In this document: one piece after another, positions 1 to 9,018 of the stretch
Position numbering within the stretch: the stretch's first letter is position 1
How the letters are laid out: every line of letters starts with the position of its first letter
NCBI GenBank assembly: GCA_902801325.1
Contig: CADCHQ010000010.1
Span: 167,118-231,117 of the forward strand
DNA from: an uncultured Bacteroidales bacterium
GTDB lineage: Bacteria > Bacteroidota > Bacteroidia > Bacteroidales > Bacteroidaceae
DNA: 64,000 nt
Direction: 5' to 3'
The notes under the pieces: generated by a model
What the model was told of the DNA's origin: nothing
Databases searched by the model: none
The model's input: only the letters and a program-made list of their open reading frames with translations
Translations under genes and position numbers: made by a program

Positions 1-379
1 CGAAGTTTAGGGTGTCCACATGATAGACAGGAAACTCGCCGTGAATGCCTGGAGAGTATTCCCGCATGGAGAAGTCAATTCCGGGTCGGAGCTTTTTGAA
101 TTTCGGCTTTGATGATTCTAAGTTAACCTCCATCTCCATTTTGCCACAGAACGTATTGATGTCCAGTTTGAAGGGTTGACATACGACTTCGTCGACTCCT
201 GCTTTTAAGAACTCTTTTTGCAAGTACTTTCCAGCCTTGTTTGCGCCATCTTTGGCATAGCCGCGACCTTGATATTTGGCACTACTTAGTTGCTTCACAA
301 TCCGTCGGCAGAGTGCTAGGTCCTGCGCACTTGCCAGCATGGTGCTGAACACCAGCAATATCATGAATAGTCTTCTCAT
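1..379 (-). CDS. M28-family peptidase-like secreted protein, N-terminal part only
   Basis: The gene runs off the left edge, so only the first 126 codons are visible. The start ATG is at 379-377. The protein begins with a hydrophobic signal peptide ending in ASAQ, as expected for an exported Bacteroidetes protein. It is followed by a YQGRGYAKDGANKAGKYL segment that resembles the start of M28 zinc aminopeptidases (a GR..G.. motif, then a helix with A..Y). The metal-binding residues of that family would lie outside the window, so catalytic competence cannot be judged. It starts 9 bases after the stop of the upstream glycosidase-like gene, so the two are probably co-transcribed. Confidence 0.6.
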   Translation of the reverse strand, partial: MRRLFMILLVFSTMLASAQDLALCRRIVKQLSSAKYQGRGYAKDGANKAGKYLQKEFLKAGVDEVVCQPFKLDINTFCGKMEMEVNLESSKPKFKKLRPGIDFSMREYSPGIHGEFPVYHVDTLNF

Positions 380-388
380 CGTCAATGA

Positions 389-2386
389 TTAAATGTGAAA
401 AGAAATTGTGTCGCCTGCAGCTTCTTTTACCACCTTGCCTGCCTTTATCAGTTGCACACGAACGCGTTGCTTGGCATCGCGATAAACACGAAGGTCAAAG
501 TCTCCTCCACAGATGCGTATATGGCGCAAACTCATCTCAGGCCACTCTTTAGGTAGTCGGGGGGAAACTGTGAAATTATGCAGGCCTGTAGGACGGATGC
601 CAAACAGACCTTCCGTAATGATGCGGGCATAAAGGGCGCTTTCGGCAGAGAGATGTCGCTGGTTGCCTTCAGGCCATGCTTCTATGGCATAGGGTACATG
701 GAAACCCAATAGGCGCGTGCGTGAATAATATTGTAGGAAACCCAATGTGCGTTCTGTGTCGCCAGCCATTAAAGCACCACGCAAGGCATATAGCGTGGAA
801 CGGTCCCAGAACGTCTCACTGCCAGCCTGGGTCAACATTCCGTCTTTGGTCCAAAGGCGAGGCGAATACAAGGCATCGATAGTTCCTTTGGCTCGGTCGT
901 AAATGCCCATAGTTAGTGGAATGCAAATCCATGAGCGTAACACTTCGTTGCCTTCATAGTATCGATAGGTGTCGAACCCTTCCACTTCGGCATGGAAATA
1001 CTGGTCAATGGCTGTTCGCAGTTCATGAGCCTGTTGCTCGTAATGCTTGGCCACAGAGGTGGGTTGTCTCAGGTCACGTGAAAGATATGCGGCAGAAAGC
1101 AAGGCGTCGTAATATAAAGAAGAGGTGCAGAGGTTAGCGTTGCCACTGGGGAAACGTCCCTCCAGTTCATCACGGTCTGAGCGCACCACACCGGCTTCAT
1201 TCAACTGTCGTCGACAATACTCCAGCGTCCATTGGATTAAAGGCCACAACTGCCGGGCTTCCTCACGATTGCCACGAGCCAGGGCGTAGCGGGCAGCCCC
1301 ATAGGCTATCATGGCCGCATCACCACGGTCTCCTGCGCCATTCCAGTAATCCGTGCCTTCGGCAATGATGCTGCTGGGGATAGGTTTCCACTCGTCATTC
1401 ATCCATGAGGCAAACATTTTCCATGCGTTCATAGCTGAGGCATTGGCATAGTCATCTCCAATGAAAGGGAAGAAAGGGTTGGCATATTCAGCTTGGTCGT
1501 TTGCCCAGATGGCAGCGTAGTAGCGCTCTCCACCAGGACCGTGCATGGGACCGTTCTTTGTCTCATATATGCTCTCGCAGGCTCGTATCTTTGAGAAAGC
1601 GAACATGCGGTCGAGCACAGGGTCGGGCGTCTCCAGCACAAGGTTGTTCTGCCATCCGGTTACCAGTCTCTTGCGGGCCTCAATCTCTGCGGCAACATCA
1701 CAGGTAAGGGGATGCTCACGTTCTCTGCGTGCACTAATTACAGCCGAGAAAGTCTTTGTCTCCTTTGGCTTCAGTTGGAACGTTCCCGTGCCATAAAGCA
1801 TTGATTCCACCACATAAGCACCATCAATGCCTTTGATGGCGTCACTGGTCATTCGATGTTCCGTAGGCTCTATGCAAAGAGTTACGTCTCTGTCGCCAAG
1901 GTTTGTCAGTTCGTAAAGTTCCACCAATGCAGGATGGGTGGGCGAGGGACTTATCGTACGTTTTACGCCAATCGAACCCCAACGGCTTTGCACGGTCATC
2001 AATCCCTGCAGGGATATGCTCTCCACTTGCTCTTGGCGGTCGATGAGTCGACTCTGTCCAATAAGTACGCTCTCCAATGCTTCCCAGTTGACATAACGGA
2101 TGAAACTGGCGTGTGTGTCATTGGGAATAGTGCGGAGCATGGGGAACACCAAATGCCGTTCGCAGGTGAAGCGTCCTGTGGCACTGATGCCATAGTGCAG
2201 CACCACGGCCATCTGCCGACCAGCCATTTCTATGTGGTCGGTATGTGCTCGTCCGTCGTTGGTCCAAGTGATCCCGCCCTCCTTGTTTAATGTCCAAAAC
2301 GATTGTTCTGTCTCATCTGCGTGAGCTGTCATCCCCGTTAAGATGCTCAGTAGCATTATAGCACGCAAAACCCATCTTGTAGTCAT
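389..2386 (-). CDS. Secreted six-hairpin glycosidase-like protein
   Basis: A 665-residue protein with an N-terminal signal peptide (cleavage likely after MTAHA, about residue 23), a beta-rich N-terminal half, and a C-terminal half that looks like an (alpha/alpha)6 barrel. The barrel half contains aromatic and acidic motifs such as WANDQAEYANPFFPFIGDD and EGTDYWNGAGDRGDAAM, followed by helical repeats. Such six-hairpin folds occur in glycan-cleaving families, for example rhamnosidases and GH116-like enzymes. The exact family cannot be fixed by eye, so the substrate is left open. It ends 9 bases before the M28-like gene and begins 59 bases after the end of the Dcu transporter gene. No terminator is visible between these genes. 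Confidence 0.6.
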   Translation of the reverse strand: MTTRWVLRAIMLLSILTGMTAHADETEQSFWTLNKEGGITWTNDGRAHTDHIEMAGRQMAVVLHYGISATGRFTCERHLVFPMLRTIPNDTHASFIRYVNWEALESVLIGQSRLIDRQEQVESISLQGLMTVQSRWGSIGVKRTISPSPTHPALVELYELTNLGDRDVTLCIEPTEHRMTSDAIKGIDGAYVVESMLYGTGTFQLKPKETKTFSAVISARREREHPLTCDVAAEIEARKRLVTGWQNNLVLETPDPVLDRMFAFSKIRACESIYETKNGPMHGPGGERYYAAIWANDQAEYANPFFPFIGDDYANASAMNAWKMFASWMNDEWKPIPSSIIAEGTDYWNGAGDRGDAAMIAYGAARYALARGNREEARQLWPLIQWTLEYCRRQLNEAGVVRSDRDELEGRFPSGNANLCTSSLYYDALLSAAYLSRDLRQPTSVAKHYEQQAHELRTAIDQYFHAEVEGFDTYRYYEGNEVLRSWICIPLTMGIYDRAKGTIDALYSPRLWTKDGMLTQAGSETFWDRSTLYALRGALMAGDTERTLGFLQYYSRTRLLGFHVPYAIEAWPEGNQRHLSAESALYARIITEGLFGIRPTGLHNFTVSPRLPKEWPEMSLRHIRICGGDFDLRVYRDAKQRVRVQLIKAGKVVKEAAGDTISFHI

Positions 2387-2445
2387 GGTTCAAAAGAAAT
2401 TTGAAGGTTAGAACTAATGGACACTAATTAATGTGATTCACGGAA

Positions 2446-3891
2446 TCAGTAGATGATCATGGCAAGTAGGTAGGCAACCAGCGTGGAGACGCCAACGCAA
2501 ACAAGACCAGGCATCATGAAGGAGTGGTTCAATAGGTATTTGCCTATGACGGTTGTGCCTGAACGGTCGAAGTTGACGGTGGCAATGTCGCTGGGATAGT
2601 TCGGGATGAAGAAATAACCGTAAACCGAAGGTAGTACACCCAGAAGCACAGGACCAGAGATGCCTAACGAATAGGCAAGTGGTAGCATCGCCACAACGAC
2701 GGCACCTTGTGAGTTGATGAGCACCGAGACCGTGAAGAACACCAAAGCGATAGACCATGGGTATTGCTTTACGATATCGGCAAGCATGAGTTTCATCTCT
2801 GGCAGATAGTTCGAGAAGTAGGTGTCGGCCAGCCAGGCAATGCCATAGATGGCAACAACGGCAACCATACCTGACTGCCAAACGGGACCTGCTACGGCCT
2901 TCTTCGGTGCAGCTTTGCAGAAGATTATCATCAGAGCCGCGGCTGAAATCATTATTATCTGGATGACCACATTCATGGCCAGTGGCTTGTCAAACCATTC
3001 CGTCATTCCCGTCACATGCACTTTTGCCTTCACCAGTTGGTCGGCAGTAAGGGTCGCATTTTCATCAAGTATCATTGGGGCACTCCCCTTAACAGCCCGG
3101 AGCGTGTCATAGGATGGAAGCGCATTCTGGAAAATAGCGAAGAAGACGATGATTGCCAGAGCACCGAGGAAGATGAAAACGGCACGCTTAGCCTCACGTG
3201 GAATCTCTTTGTCTAGCGTGGTGGTTGTGCCTCCGTAGATGTATTCGCGTTGCTTGGGATCTTTGAGCTTGGCTTGGAACTCAGGATCTTTGTCGAGGTC
3301 CAGTCCTCTGTGATAACTGGCAGCGGATGCTGCTATCAGTCCACACAGACAGGCTGGCAGGCTAATCATGAGGACTCCTGGGATGGTTATTTCAAAGCCA
3401 TTAGCATTGGATATGCTAACGAAAGCGACAACAGCAGCGGCAATGGGTGAGCAGGTAATGCCCACCTGTGAGGCAATGGAAGCCACGCCACAGGGGCGCT
3501 CTGGGCGGATGCCTTTCTTCAGCGAGATGTCACAAATGATGGGCATCAGCGTATAGACCACGTGTCCTGTGCCGACAAGCACCGTCAGGAAGAATGTGCA
3601 GAGTGGAGCAAGGAATGTGATGCGATCAGGGTGCTTACGCAACAGTCGCTCGGCTATTTGTATGAGCCAGTCCATACCGCCTGATGCCTGCATAATGCCT
3701 GCACAGGTAACGGCCGCGATGATGATGTAGATGACATCGGTCGGGGGCGTACCTGGTTCCATTCCAAAAGCAAATACTAACAGGGCCAAACCAATGCCGG
3801 AAATAGCACCCAGCGCCAAACTTCCATAGCGCGAACCCACCCATAGTGCTCCCAGCACTATCATGAGTTGAATAATCATTAAGAATGACAT
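2446..3891 (-). CDS. Anaerobic C4-dicarboxylate transporter, Dcu family
   Basis: A 481-residue inner-membrane protein with about 12 hydrophobic segments across its length. The N-terminal half carries Dcu-type sequence (GTGHVVYTLMPIICDISLKKGIRPERP, then SQVGITCSPIAAAVVAF). The family exchanges fumarate, malate, aspartate and succinate under anaerobic conditions. That fits a fermenter that exports succinate, and the neighbouring pyruvate oxidoreductase fits the same metabolism. It is slightly longer than E. coli DcuA or DcuB because of a loop around residues 215-300. DcuA and DcuB types cannot be separated here. A TANNTTTG-like -7 element (TACATTTG) lies at 3945-3952 on the minus strand. Confidence 0.85.
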   Translation of the reverse strand: MSFLMIIQLMIVLGALWVGSRYGSLALGAISGIGLALLVFAFGMEPGTPPTDVIYIIIAAVTCAGIMQASGGMDWLIQIAERLLRKHPDRITFLAPLCTFFLTVLVGTGHVVYTLMPIICDISLKKGIRPERPCGVASIASQVGITCSPIAAAVVAFVSISNANGFEITIPGVLMISLPACLCGLIAASAASYHRGLDLDKDPEFQAKLKDPKQREYIYGGTTTTLDKEIPREAKRAVFIFLGALAIIVFFAIFQNALPSYDTLRAVKGSAPMILDENATLTADQLVKAKVHVTGMTEWFDKPLAMNVVIQIIMISAAALMIIFCKAAPKKAVAGPVWQSGMVAVVAIYGIAWLADTYFSNYLPEMKLMLADIVKQYPWSIALVFFTVSVLINSQGAVVVAMLPLAYSLGISGPVLLGVLPSVYGYFFIPNYPSDIATVNFDRSGTTVIGKYLLNHSFMMPGLVCVGVSTLVAYLLAMIIY

Positions 3892-3944
3892 ATTATTTGT
3901 TGTTTTTCTGGTTATTAAAGGTAGATTCTATGCTTATCCACGTA

Positions 3945-3952
3945 CAAATGTA
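3945..3952 (-). promoter_or_regulatory. Possible -7 element for the Dcu gene
   Basis: Read on the minus strand this is TACATTTG, matching the Bacteroidetes -7 consensus TANNTTTG. It lies 54 bases before the start codon. No TTTG is seen at the expected -33 distance, so it is a weak call. Confidence 0.4.
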
Positions 3953-3988
3953 CAAAAGTTTTTCGACTATTAAGGAATCGAAAGCAAA

Positions 3989-4020
3989 AAAAGAGGTGAA
4001 ACATTGCGTTCCACCTCTTT
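3989..4020 (-). terminator. Rho-independent terminator after nifJ
   Basis: A hairpin with arms AAAGAGGTG and CACCTCTTT is followed on the minus strand by a run of T. It lies about 100 bases after the pyruvate oxidoreductase stop codon and upstream of the Dcu gene, so it separates the two transcription units. Confidence 0.75.
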
Positions 4021-4050
4021 CTTATTATAGAATTATGATTCTCTTGTTCT

Positions 4051-4122
4051 TTGCTCTAGTTTTGACTTCGTCGAGATTGAATCTTCGCTCGGCAATGATT
4101 AAGTGAACTTATCATTGCTCTT
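4051..4122. repeat. Dispersed ACTTCGTCGAG/CTTCGCTCGGCA repeat, copy 1
   Basis: This stretch holds TTTGACTTCGTCGAG and TCTTCGCTCGGCA with a 6-base gap. The same arrangement occurs at 25661-25728. It covers the end of nifJ and the start of the intergenic region. Confidence 0.55.
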
Positions 4123-7100
4123 ACTCAGTCCAATCTTCCTGGGTCTTGCGAACGTAGGACTTGTAGCGGATCTGTGCCATGCGCTGTGCCTCGGCGAAGA
4201 GTTCTTCTGCCTCGTCGGGATAAGCCTTCTTGACAGAGAGGTAACGAACCTCGCCCATGAGGAAGTCGTGGAACTTGTCCCACTGAGGCTCTTTCGAGTC
4301 GAGGCTGAACGGATTCTTGCCTTCCTCGATGAGTGCGGGATTGAAGCGCCACAGGTGCCAGTAACCGCACTCGACGGCCTTCTTCTCCTCAGCCTGGCTC
4401 TTACCCATGCCGCCCTTGGCCTTCAGACCGTGGTTGATACAGGGGGCATAAGCGATGACGATGCTGGGACCGTGCCATGCTTCTGCCTCGCGGATGGCCT
4501 TGAGGCACTGGCTGTGGTCGGCGCCCATGGCAATCTGAGCCACATAGACATAACCATAAGTGGTGGCGATCATGCCGAGGTCCTTCTTGCGGATGCGCTT
4601 ACCCTGGGCAGCGAACTGAGCGATAGCGCCGAGAGGTGTAGCCTTAGAGGCCTGACCACCCGTATTGGAGTAAACCTCGGTGTCGAGTACCAGGATATTG
4701 ACATCCTCACCAGTAGCGATAACGTGGTCGAGACCACCGTAACCGATGTCGTAAGAAGCACCGTCGCCACCGATGATCCACTGGCTGCGCTTCACCAGAT
4801 AGTGGTCGAGGGTCTGCAATTCTTTATTGACGGGACATCCGGCAGCAGCAGCGGCACGGATAGCCTCGCGCAACTTCGGAGCAATCTCCTTCGTCTTGTC
4901 TGCATCCTCGCAGTTAGCAATCCACTCCTCGGCCAGAGCCTTGTATCCAGCAGTGCATTGAGGTGCTTCGCAAGCTTCCTTCAGCAACTTAGCTACGCGC
5001 TCCTTCATCTTCTTGTTACCGAGGGCCATACCGAGACCGAACTCGCAGAAGTCCTCGAACAGGGAGTTGTTGAAGCATGGACCTTGTCCCTTATCGTTCT
5101 TGGTATAAGGTGTGGAAGGAATAGAAGCAGAGTAGATAGACGAGCAACCTGTGGCGTTGGCAATCAACTGACGGTCACCGAAGAGTTGGCTAATCAGTTT
5201 CACGTAAGGTGTCTCGCCGCAACCTGCGCAAGCACCACTGAACTCGAACAAAGGCTTTGCGAACTGTGAGTTCTTCACGCTCTGTTTGATATCTACGAGG
5301 TCTTGCTTTGAGGGCAGTTTCACCAGTTTGTCCCAATCCTGAGCCATCTTCTTCATCTCGTCGGCATCGGGGTTGAATGGAACCATCGTGAGGGCCTTAC
5401 CCAACTTGGGATTGCCCGGACAGATGTCGGCACAGTTGCCGCAACCCAGACAGTCAAGTACGCTAGGCTCGATGACGAAGTGCATACCCTTCATGGTGGC
5501 AGGGGCCTTCATCTCGATGCTGTCGATCTCGAAGCCAGCCAGTTCCTCGTCGGTGAGGACGAACGGACGGATGGCAGCGTGAGGGCAGATGTATGCACAC
5601 TGGTTACACTGGATACAGTTCTCTTTGGTCCACATGGGTACGAATGCTTCTACGCCACGCTTTTCGTAGGCAGATGTGCCAACCTCCCAAGAACCGTCGG
5701 CTGTACCATGCTTGGCAAATGCACTTACGGGTAGCAAGTCGCCGGCCTGAGCATTGATGGGGCGAACCAGTTCCTTAACGAATGCGGGAGCATCGTCCTG
5801 CTTCTCTGCATCGTCGGGCAGGCTAGCCCATTCGGGCTTCACAGCAAACTGCTTGTACTCACCACCACGGTCAACGGCAGCATAGTTCTTGTTCACAACG
5901 TCCTCACCCTTAGAGCCATAAGACTTCACGATGAACTTCTTCATCTGCTCAACTGCCAAGTCAACGGGGATAACACCCGTGATGCGGAAGAAGGCCGACT
6001 GCAGAATGGTGTTCGTGCGGTTGCCGAGACCAATCTCTTGAGCAATCTTTGTGGCGTTGATGGTATAGACGGTGATGTTGTTCTGAGCAAAGTAACGCTT
6101 AACCTTGTTAGGCATGAACTTCTCCAGTTCCTCGCCTTCGAAGATGGTGTTCAGGAGGAACGTACCATTCTTCTGCAGACCACGTGTAACGTCATACATG
6201 TGGAGGTAAGCCTGAACGTGGCAGGCCACGAAGTTAGGTGTTGTTACCAGATAGGTAGAGCGGATGGGGGTGTCACCAAAGCGCAGGTGAGAGCAGGTGA
6301 AGCCACCCGACTTCTTGGAGTCGTAAGAGAAGTAGGCTTGGCAATACTTGTCGGTGTTGTCACCGATAATCTTTACCGAGTTCTTGTTAGCACCTACAGT
6401 ACCGTCAGCACCCAGACCGAAGAACTTGGCCTGGAACATGCCAGCACCACCGAGAGCAATCTCCTCAACCTCGGGAAGAGATGTGAAGGTTACGTCGTCA
6501 ACAATACCAATGGTGAAGTGATTCTTGGGCTCGGGCATAGCGAGGTTGTTGAACACGCTGATGATCTGAGCGGGAGTGGTGTCGTGAGAACCAAGACCAT
6601 AGCGACCTCCTACGATGAGGGGACGATCCTCTACGTCGTAGTAAGCATCCTTCACGTCGAGGTACAGAGGCTCGCCATTAGCACCGGGCTCCTTCGTACG
6701 GTCAAGTACGGCGATGCGCTTCACGCTCTTAGGCACGCTGGCCAGCAAGTGCTTGACAGAGAAGGGACGATAGAGATGTACGCTAATCATACCCACCTTC
6801 TGGCCGTTGGCATTCAGGTAGTCGATGGCCTCGCGGGCAGCATCGGTGGCTGAACCCATAAGGATGATCATGCGGTCGGCATCCTCAGCTCCATAATAAG
6901 AGAAGAGGTGATACTCACGACCCGTAATCTTCGAGATCTCACCCAAGTACTTCTCTACTGCTTCAGGTACACTGTCGTAGTATGGATTGCAAGCCTCGCG
7001 ATGAGTGAAGAAGGTTTCGGGATTCTCGGCAGTACCACGAGTGATGGGACGCTCGGGGCTCATTGCACGGTCACGGAAACGCTTGATGTACTCCTCCTTC

Positions 7101-7690
7101 ACAAGCGGACGAATGTCCTCTTGATCCATGAGCTCAATCTTGTGATACTCATGACTGGTGCGGAAACCATCGAAGAAGTTCACGAAGGGGACCATCGTCT
7201 CCAGAGAAGCCAAGTGAGCAACGGCTGTGAGGTCCATAACCTCTTGTACAGAGCCTTCGCACAACATGGCGAAACCAGTCTGGCGGCAAGCCATCACATC
7301 CTGATGGTCGCCGAAGATGCACAACGAATGGCTGGCAAGCGTACGTGCAGAAACGTCGAATACGCAGGGAATCAATTCACCAGCAATCTTGTACATGTTG
7401 GGAATCATCAGCAAGAGACCCTGACTGGCAGTAAATGTGGTGGTGAGAGCACCGGCCTGAAGCGAACCGTGAACGGCGCCAGCAGCACCGGCTTCCGACT
7501 GCATTTCCTGAACGCTTACTGTCTGGCCCCACAGGTTCTTCCTGCCGCGGGCAGCCCACTCGTCAACATGCTCAGCCATGGGCGAAGAGGGGGTGATGGG
7601 GTAGATAGCAGCTACCTCCGAGAACATATAGCTCACATGAGCCGCAGCCTCGTTACCATCACAAGTGATAAATTTCTTTTCTTTTGCCAT
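4121..7690 (-). CDS. nifJ: Pyruvate:ferredoxin (flavodoxin) oxidoreductase
   Basis: This 1189-residue single-chain enzyme oxidises pyruvate to acetyl-CoA and CO2 and reduces ferredoxin or flavodoxin. Length and domain order match the fused family. The pyruvate-binding and transketolase-like domains are N-terminal. Two 4Fe-4S motifs follow: CIQCNQCAYICP near residue 690 and CLGCGNCADICPG near 745. A third cluster region includes GACAGCGETPY near 820. The thiamine-diphosphate domain carries GGDGASYDIGYGG near 975 and NTGGQASKATPLG near 1010. It is cytoplasmic and oxygen-sensitive, which marks the host as an anaerobe. The start MAKEKKFITCDGNEAAAHVSY is typical of the family. It appears to be monocistronic, with a terminator at 3989-4020. 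Confidence 0.97.
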   Translation of the reverse strand: MAKEKKFITCDGNEAAAHVSYMFSEVAAIYPITPSSPMAEHVDEWAARGRKNLWGQTVSVQEMQSEAGAAGAVHGSLQAGALTTTFTASQGLLLMIPNMYKIAGELIPCVFDVSARTLASHSLCIFGDHQDVMACRQTGFAMLCEGSVQEVMDLTAVAHLASLETMVPFVNFFDGFRTSHEYHKIELMDQEDIRPLVKEEYIKRFRDRAMSPERPITRGTAENPETFFTHREACNPYYDSVPEAVEKYLGEISKITGREYHLFSYYGAEDADRMIILMGSATDAAREAIDYLNANGQKVGMISVHLYRPFSVKHLLASVPKSVKRIAVLDRTKEPGANGEPLYLDVKDAYYDVEDRPLIVGGRYGLGSHDTTPAQIISVFNNLAMPEPKNHFTIGIVDDVTFTSLPEVEEIALGGAGMFQAKFFGLGADGTVGANKNSVKIIGDNTDKYCQAYFSYDSKKSGGFTCSHLRFGDTPIRSTYLVTTPNFVACHVQAYLHMYDVTRGLQKNGTFLLNTIFEGEELEKFMPNKVKRYFAQNNITVYTINATKIAQEIGLGNRTNTILQSAFFRITGVIPVDLAVEQMKKFIVKSYGSKGEDVVNKNYAAVDRGGEYKQFAVKPEWASLPDDAEKQDDAPAFVKELVRPINAQAGDLLPVSAFAKHGTADGSWEVGTSAYEKRGVEAFVPMWTKENCIQCNQCAYICPHAAIRPFVLTDEELAGFEIDSIEMKAPATMKGMHFVIEPSVLDCLGCGNCADICPGNPKLGKALTMVPFNPDADEMKKMAQDWDKLVKLPSKQDLVDIKQSVKNSQFAKPLFEFSGACAGCGETPYVKLISQLFGDRQLIANATGCSSIYSASIPSTPYTKNDKGQGPCFNNSLFEDFCEFGLGMALGNKKMKERVAKLLKEACEAPQCTAGYKALAEEWIANCEDADKTKEIAPKLREAIRAAAAAGCPVNKELQTLDHYLVKRSQWIIGGDGASYDIGYGGLDHVIATGEDVNILVLDTEVYSNTGGQASKATPLGAIAQFAAQGKRIRKKDLGMIATTYGYVYVAQIAMGADHSQCLKAIREAEAWHGPSIVIAYAPCINHGLKAKGGMGKSQAEEKKAVECGYWHLWRFNPALIEEGKNPFSLDSKEPQWDKFHDFLMGEVRYLSVKKAYPDEAEELFAEAQRMAQIRYKSYVRKTQEDWTE

Positions 7691-7724
7691 AATACTTGTA
7701 TTTTGGTGTTACGTATTAATTCAG

Positions 7725-7762
7725 ATGTCAAATGTTCAATGGTCAATCTTCAATGTTCAATA
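7725..7762. repeat. AT-rich TTCAATGTTCAAT-type repeat
   Basis: A short run of near-repeats of TCAATNTTCAAT lies between nifJ and the ATPase gene and supplies the last codons of the ATPase. Similar runs occur at 17698-17732 and, in related form, inside several genes. Confidence 0.5.
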
Positions 7763-8935
7763 TAAAAAGCCAAATAGCCAAAGTGGAATCTGTCTTTCAT
7801 CGCCCCGTCGGATGCCGTCCATAGCGTAATAGATGCCTGAAAGCTGACGTTTTGGTGCTTCTGTCATGATGCGGAAACGATTCTTTCCGTCCACCACGAA
7901 GTTACATGAACGGTCTCCAACGTTAACCATGTGGCGTCCCCATAAGGCATTCTGGAAGAAGGTTTCCAGCTCTTCCTGCTTCTCAACTTGATGAGGCAGC
8001 ATTGCATGCATTAGGTTGGGGTTGTGCATCATCACGCGGGCTGGTTTCTTTGGAGAGCTCTCGCCAAGGCGGTACAGTACATTCACCAATCGGGCATCGG
8101 CCAGATACTTAATGTAGTTGGTCACCGTGGCACGACTGGTTTGTATGTCAGTGGCCAGTTGGCTTACGTTGGGTGCTTGATTGCGGTCCACTGCCAAGAG
8201 ATACAGCAATTTCTTTATCTTTGACAGGTATTTCAGCTCGATTTGCTTGATAAGCAGGATGTCCACCTCGATCATCATGTTCATCGTCTTGACCAAGTTC
8301 TCCGAGAAATTCCTTTGTTCCAAGAAGAAAGGATAATAGCCGTGGTGGATGTACGAACGGAAGTGGTCGAGTGGGTTCACTTGACGACAGATGTCGGCAG
8401 CCAGCTGGCCATGATGCTGCATAATGTCCTCCAATGAATAGGACTTCAGGTTAAGTCCAGTCTTCATGTTCAGGTATTCGCGGAACGAGAAACCACGCAG
8501 ATTGTATGATTTTACGATGCCGTTCAGTTCGGGATTCTCCTCTTTCAGGCGCATAACGCTTGAGCCTGTGAATACGATACGAAGGCCGGGCAATGTGTCA
8601 TAGCACTTCCTAAGCTCATGACTCCAATCGGGTTCTTTGAAAATTTGGTCGATAAGCAGTACACGCCCGCCACATTCATAGAATTCGCGAGCAAACTCGG
8701 AGATGGTGTGTCCTTGAAAATAGAAGTTGTTCATGTTGATGTAGAGACATTTGCGGTCCTCTACATCAAAGTTTTCTTTGGCATACATGAGCAGAAACGA
8801 TGTCTTGCCTACGCCACGACTACCTTTGATACCAATCAATCGGTCTTGCCAATTGATTTCGTCCATCAAAAGACGGCGTACCGGGGCATGCACATGCTCC
8901 ACTAAATATGCATGAGTGCGGAAGAATGATTCCAT
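7757..8935 (-). CDS. AAA-type ATPase with DUF4143-like C-terminal domain
   Basis: A 392-residue cytoplasmic protein. The Walker A motif GSRGVGKTS is at residues 38-46. A Walker B-like strand RVLLIDQ has Gln where many relatives have Glu. A sensor-like segment IVFTGSS follows. The C-terminal part contains LSQLATDIQTSRATVTNYIKYL, which looks like a winged helix. This layout is common in the large Bacteroidetes family of ATP-binding proteins with unknown clients. Function cannot be inferred beyond ATP binding. It has its own promoter (8955-8985), so it is not part of the nifJ unit. The 3' end lies in an AT-rich repeat. Confidence 0.75.
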   Translation of the reverse strand: MESFFRTHAYLVEHVHAPVRRLLMDEINWQDRLIGIKGSRGVGKTSFLLMYAKENFDVEDRKCLYINMNNFYFQGHTISEFAREFYECGGRVLLIDQIFKEPDWSHELRKCYDTLPGLRIVFTGSSVMRLKEENPELNGIVKSYNLRGFSFREYLNMKTGLNLKSYSLEDIMQHHGQLAADICRQVNPLDHFRSYIHHGYYPFFLEQRNFSENLVKTMNMMIEVDILLIKQIELKYLSKIKKLLYLLAVDRNQAPNVSQLATDIQTSRATVTNYIKYLADARLVNVLYRLGESSPKKPARVMMHNPNLMHAMLPHQVEKQEELETFFQNALWGRHMVNVGDRSCNFVVDGKNRFRIMTEAPKRQLSGIYYAMDGIRRGDERQIPLWLFGFLY

Positions 8936-8954
8936 GAATATTTAATTTCGCGGA

Positions 8955-8985
8955 CAAAGATACAAAAACTTTCCGTAATTGCAAA
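8955..8985 (-). promoter_or_regulatory. Bacteroidetes promoter for the AAA ATPase gene
   Basis: On the minus strand TTTG (8985-8982), a 19-base gap and TATCTTTG (8962-8955) match the sigma-ABfr consensus. The start codon follows about 20 bases downstream. Confidence 0.75.
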
Positions 8986-9018
8986 GTCGAGATTGCAAAA
9001 AGTGAGAAAGAAAATGAA

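Noticed and set aside
3930..3942. A DnaA-box-like TTATCCACG near the Dcu promoter
   Set aside because: A single match with no cluster, no dnaA/dnaN neighbours and no A+T unwinding region; not evidence of an origin.
4103..5269. A 388-codon plus-strand open frame within nifJ
   Set aside because: It is antisense to the conserved core of pyruvate:ferredoxin oxidoreductase, has no family resemblance and no promoter or ribosome site; codon bias of the real gene keeps the opposite frame open.
6038..7765. Two further plus-strand open frames antisense to nifJ
   Set aside because: Same reason: they lie entirely opposite a well-supported enzyme and look like its mirror image.
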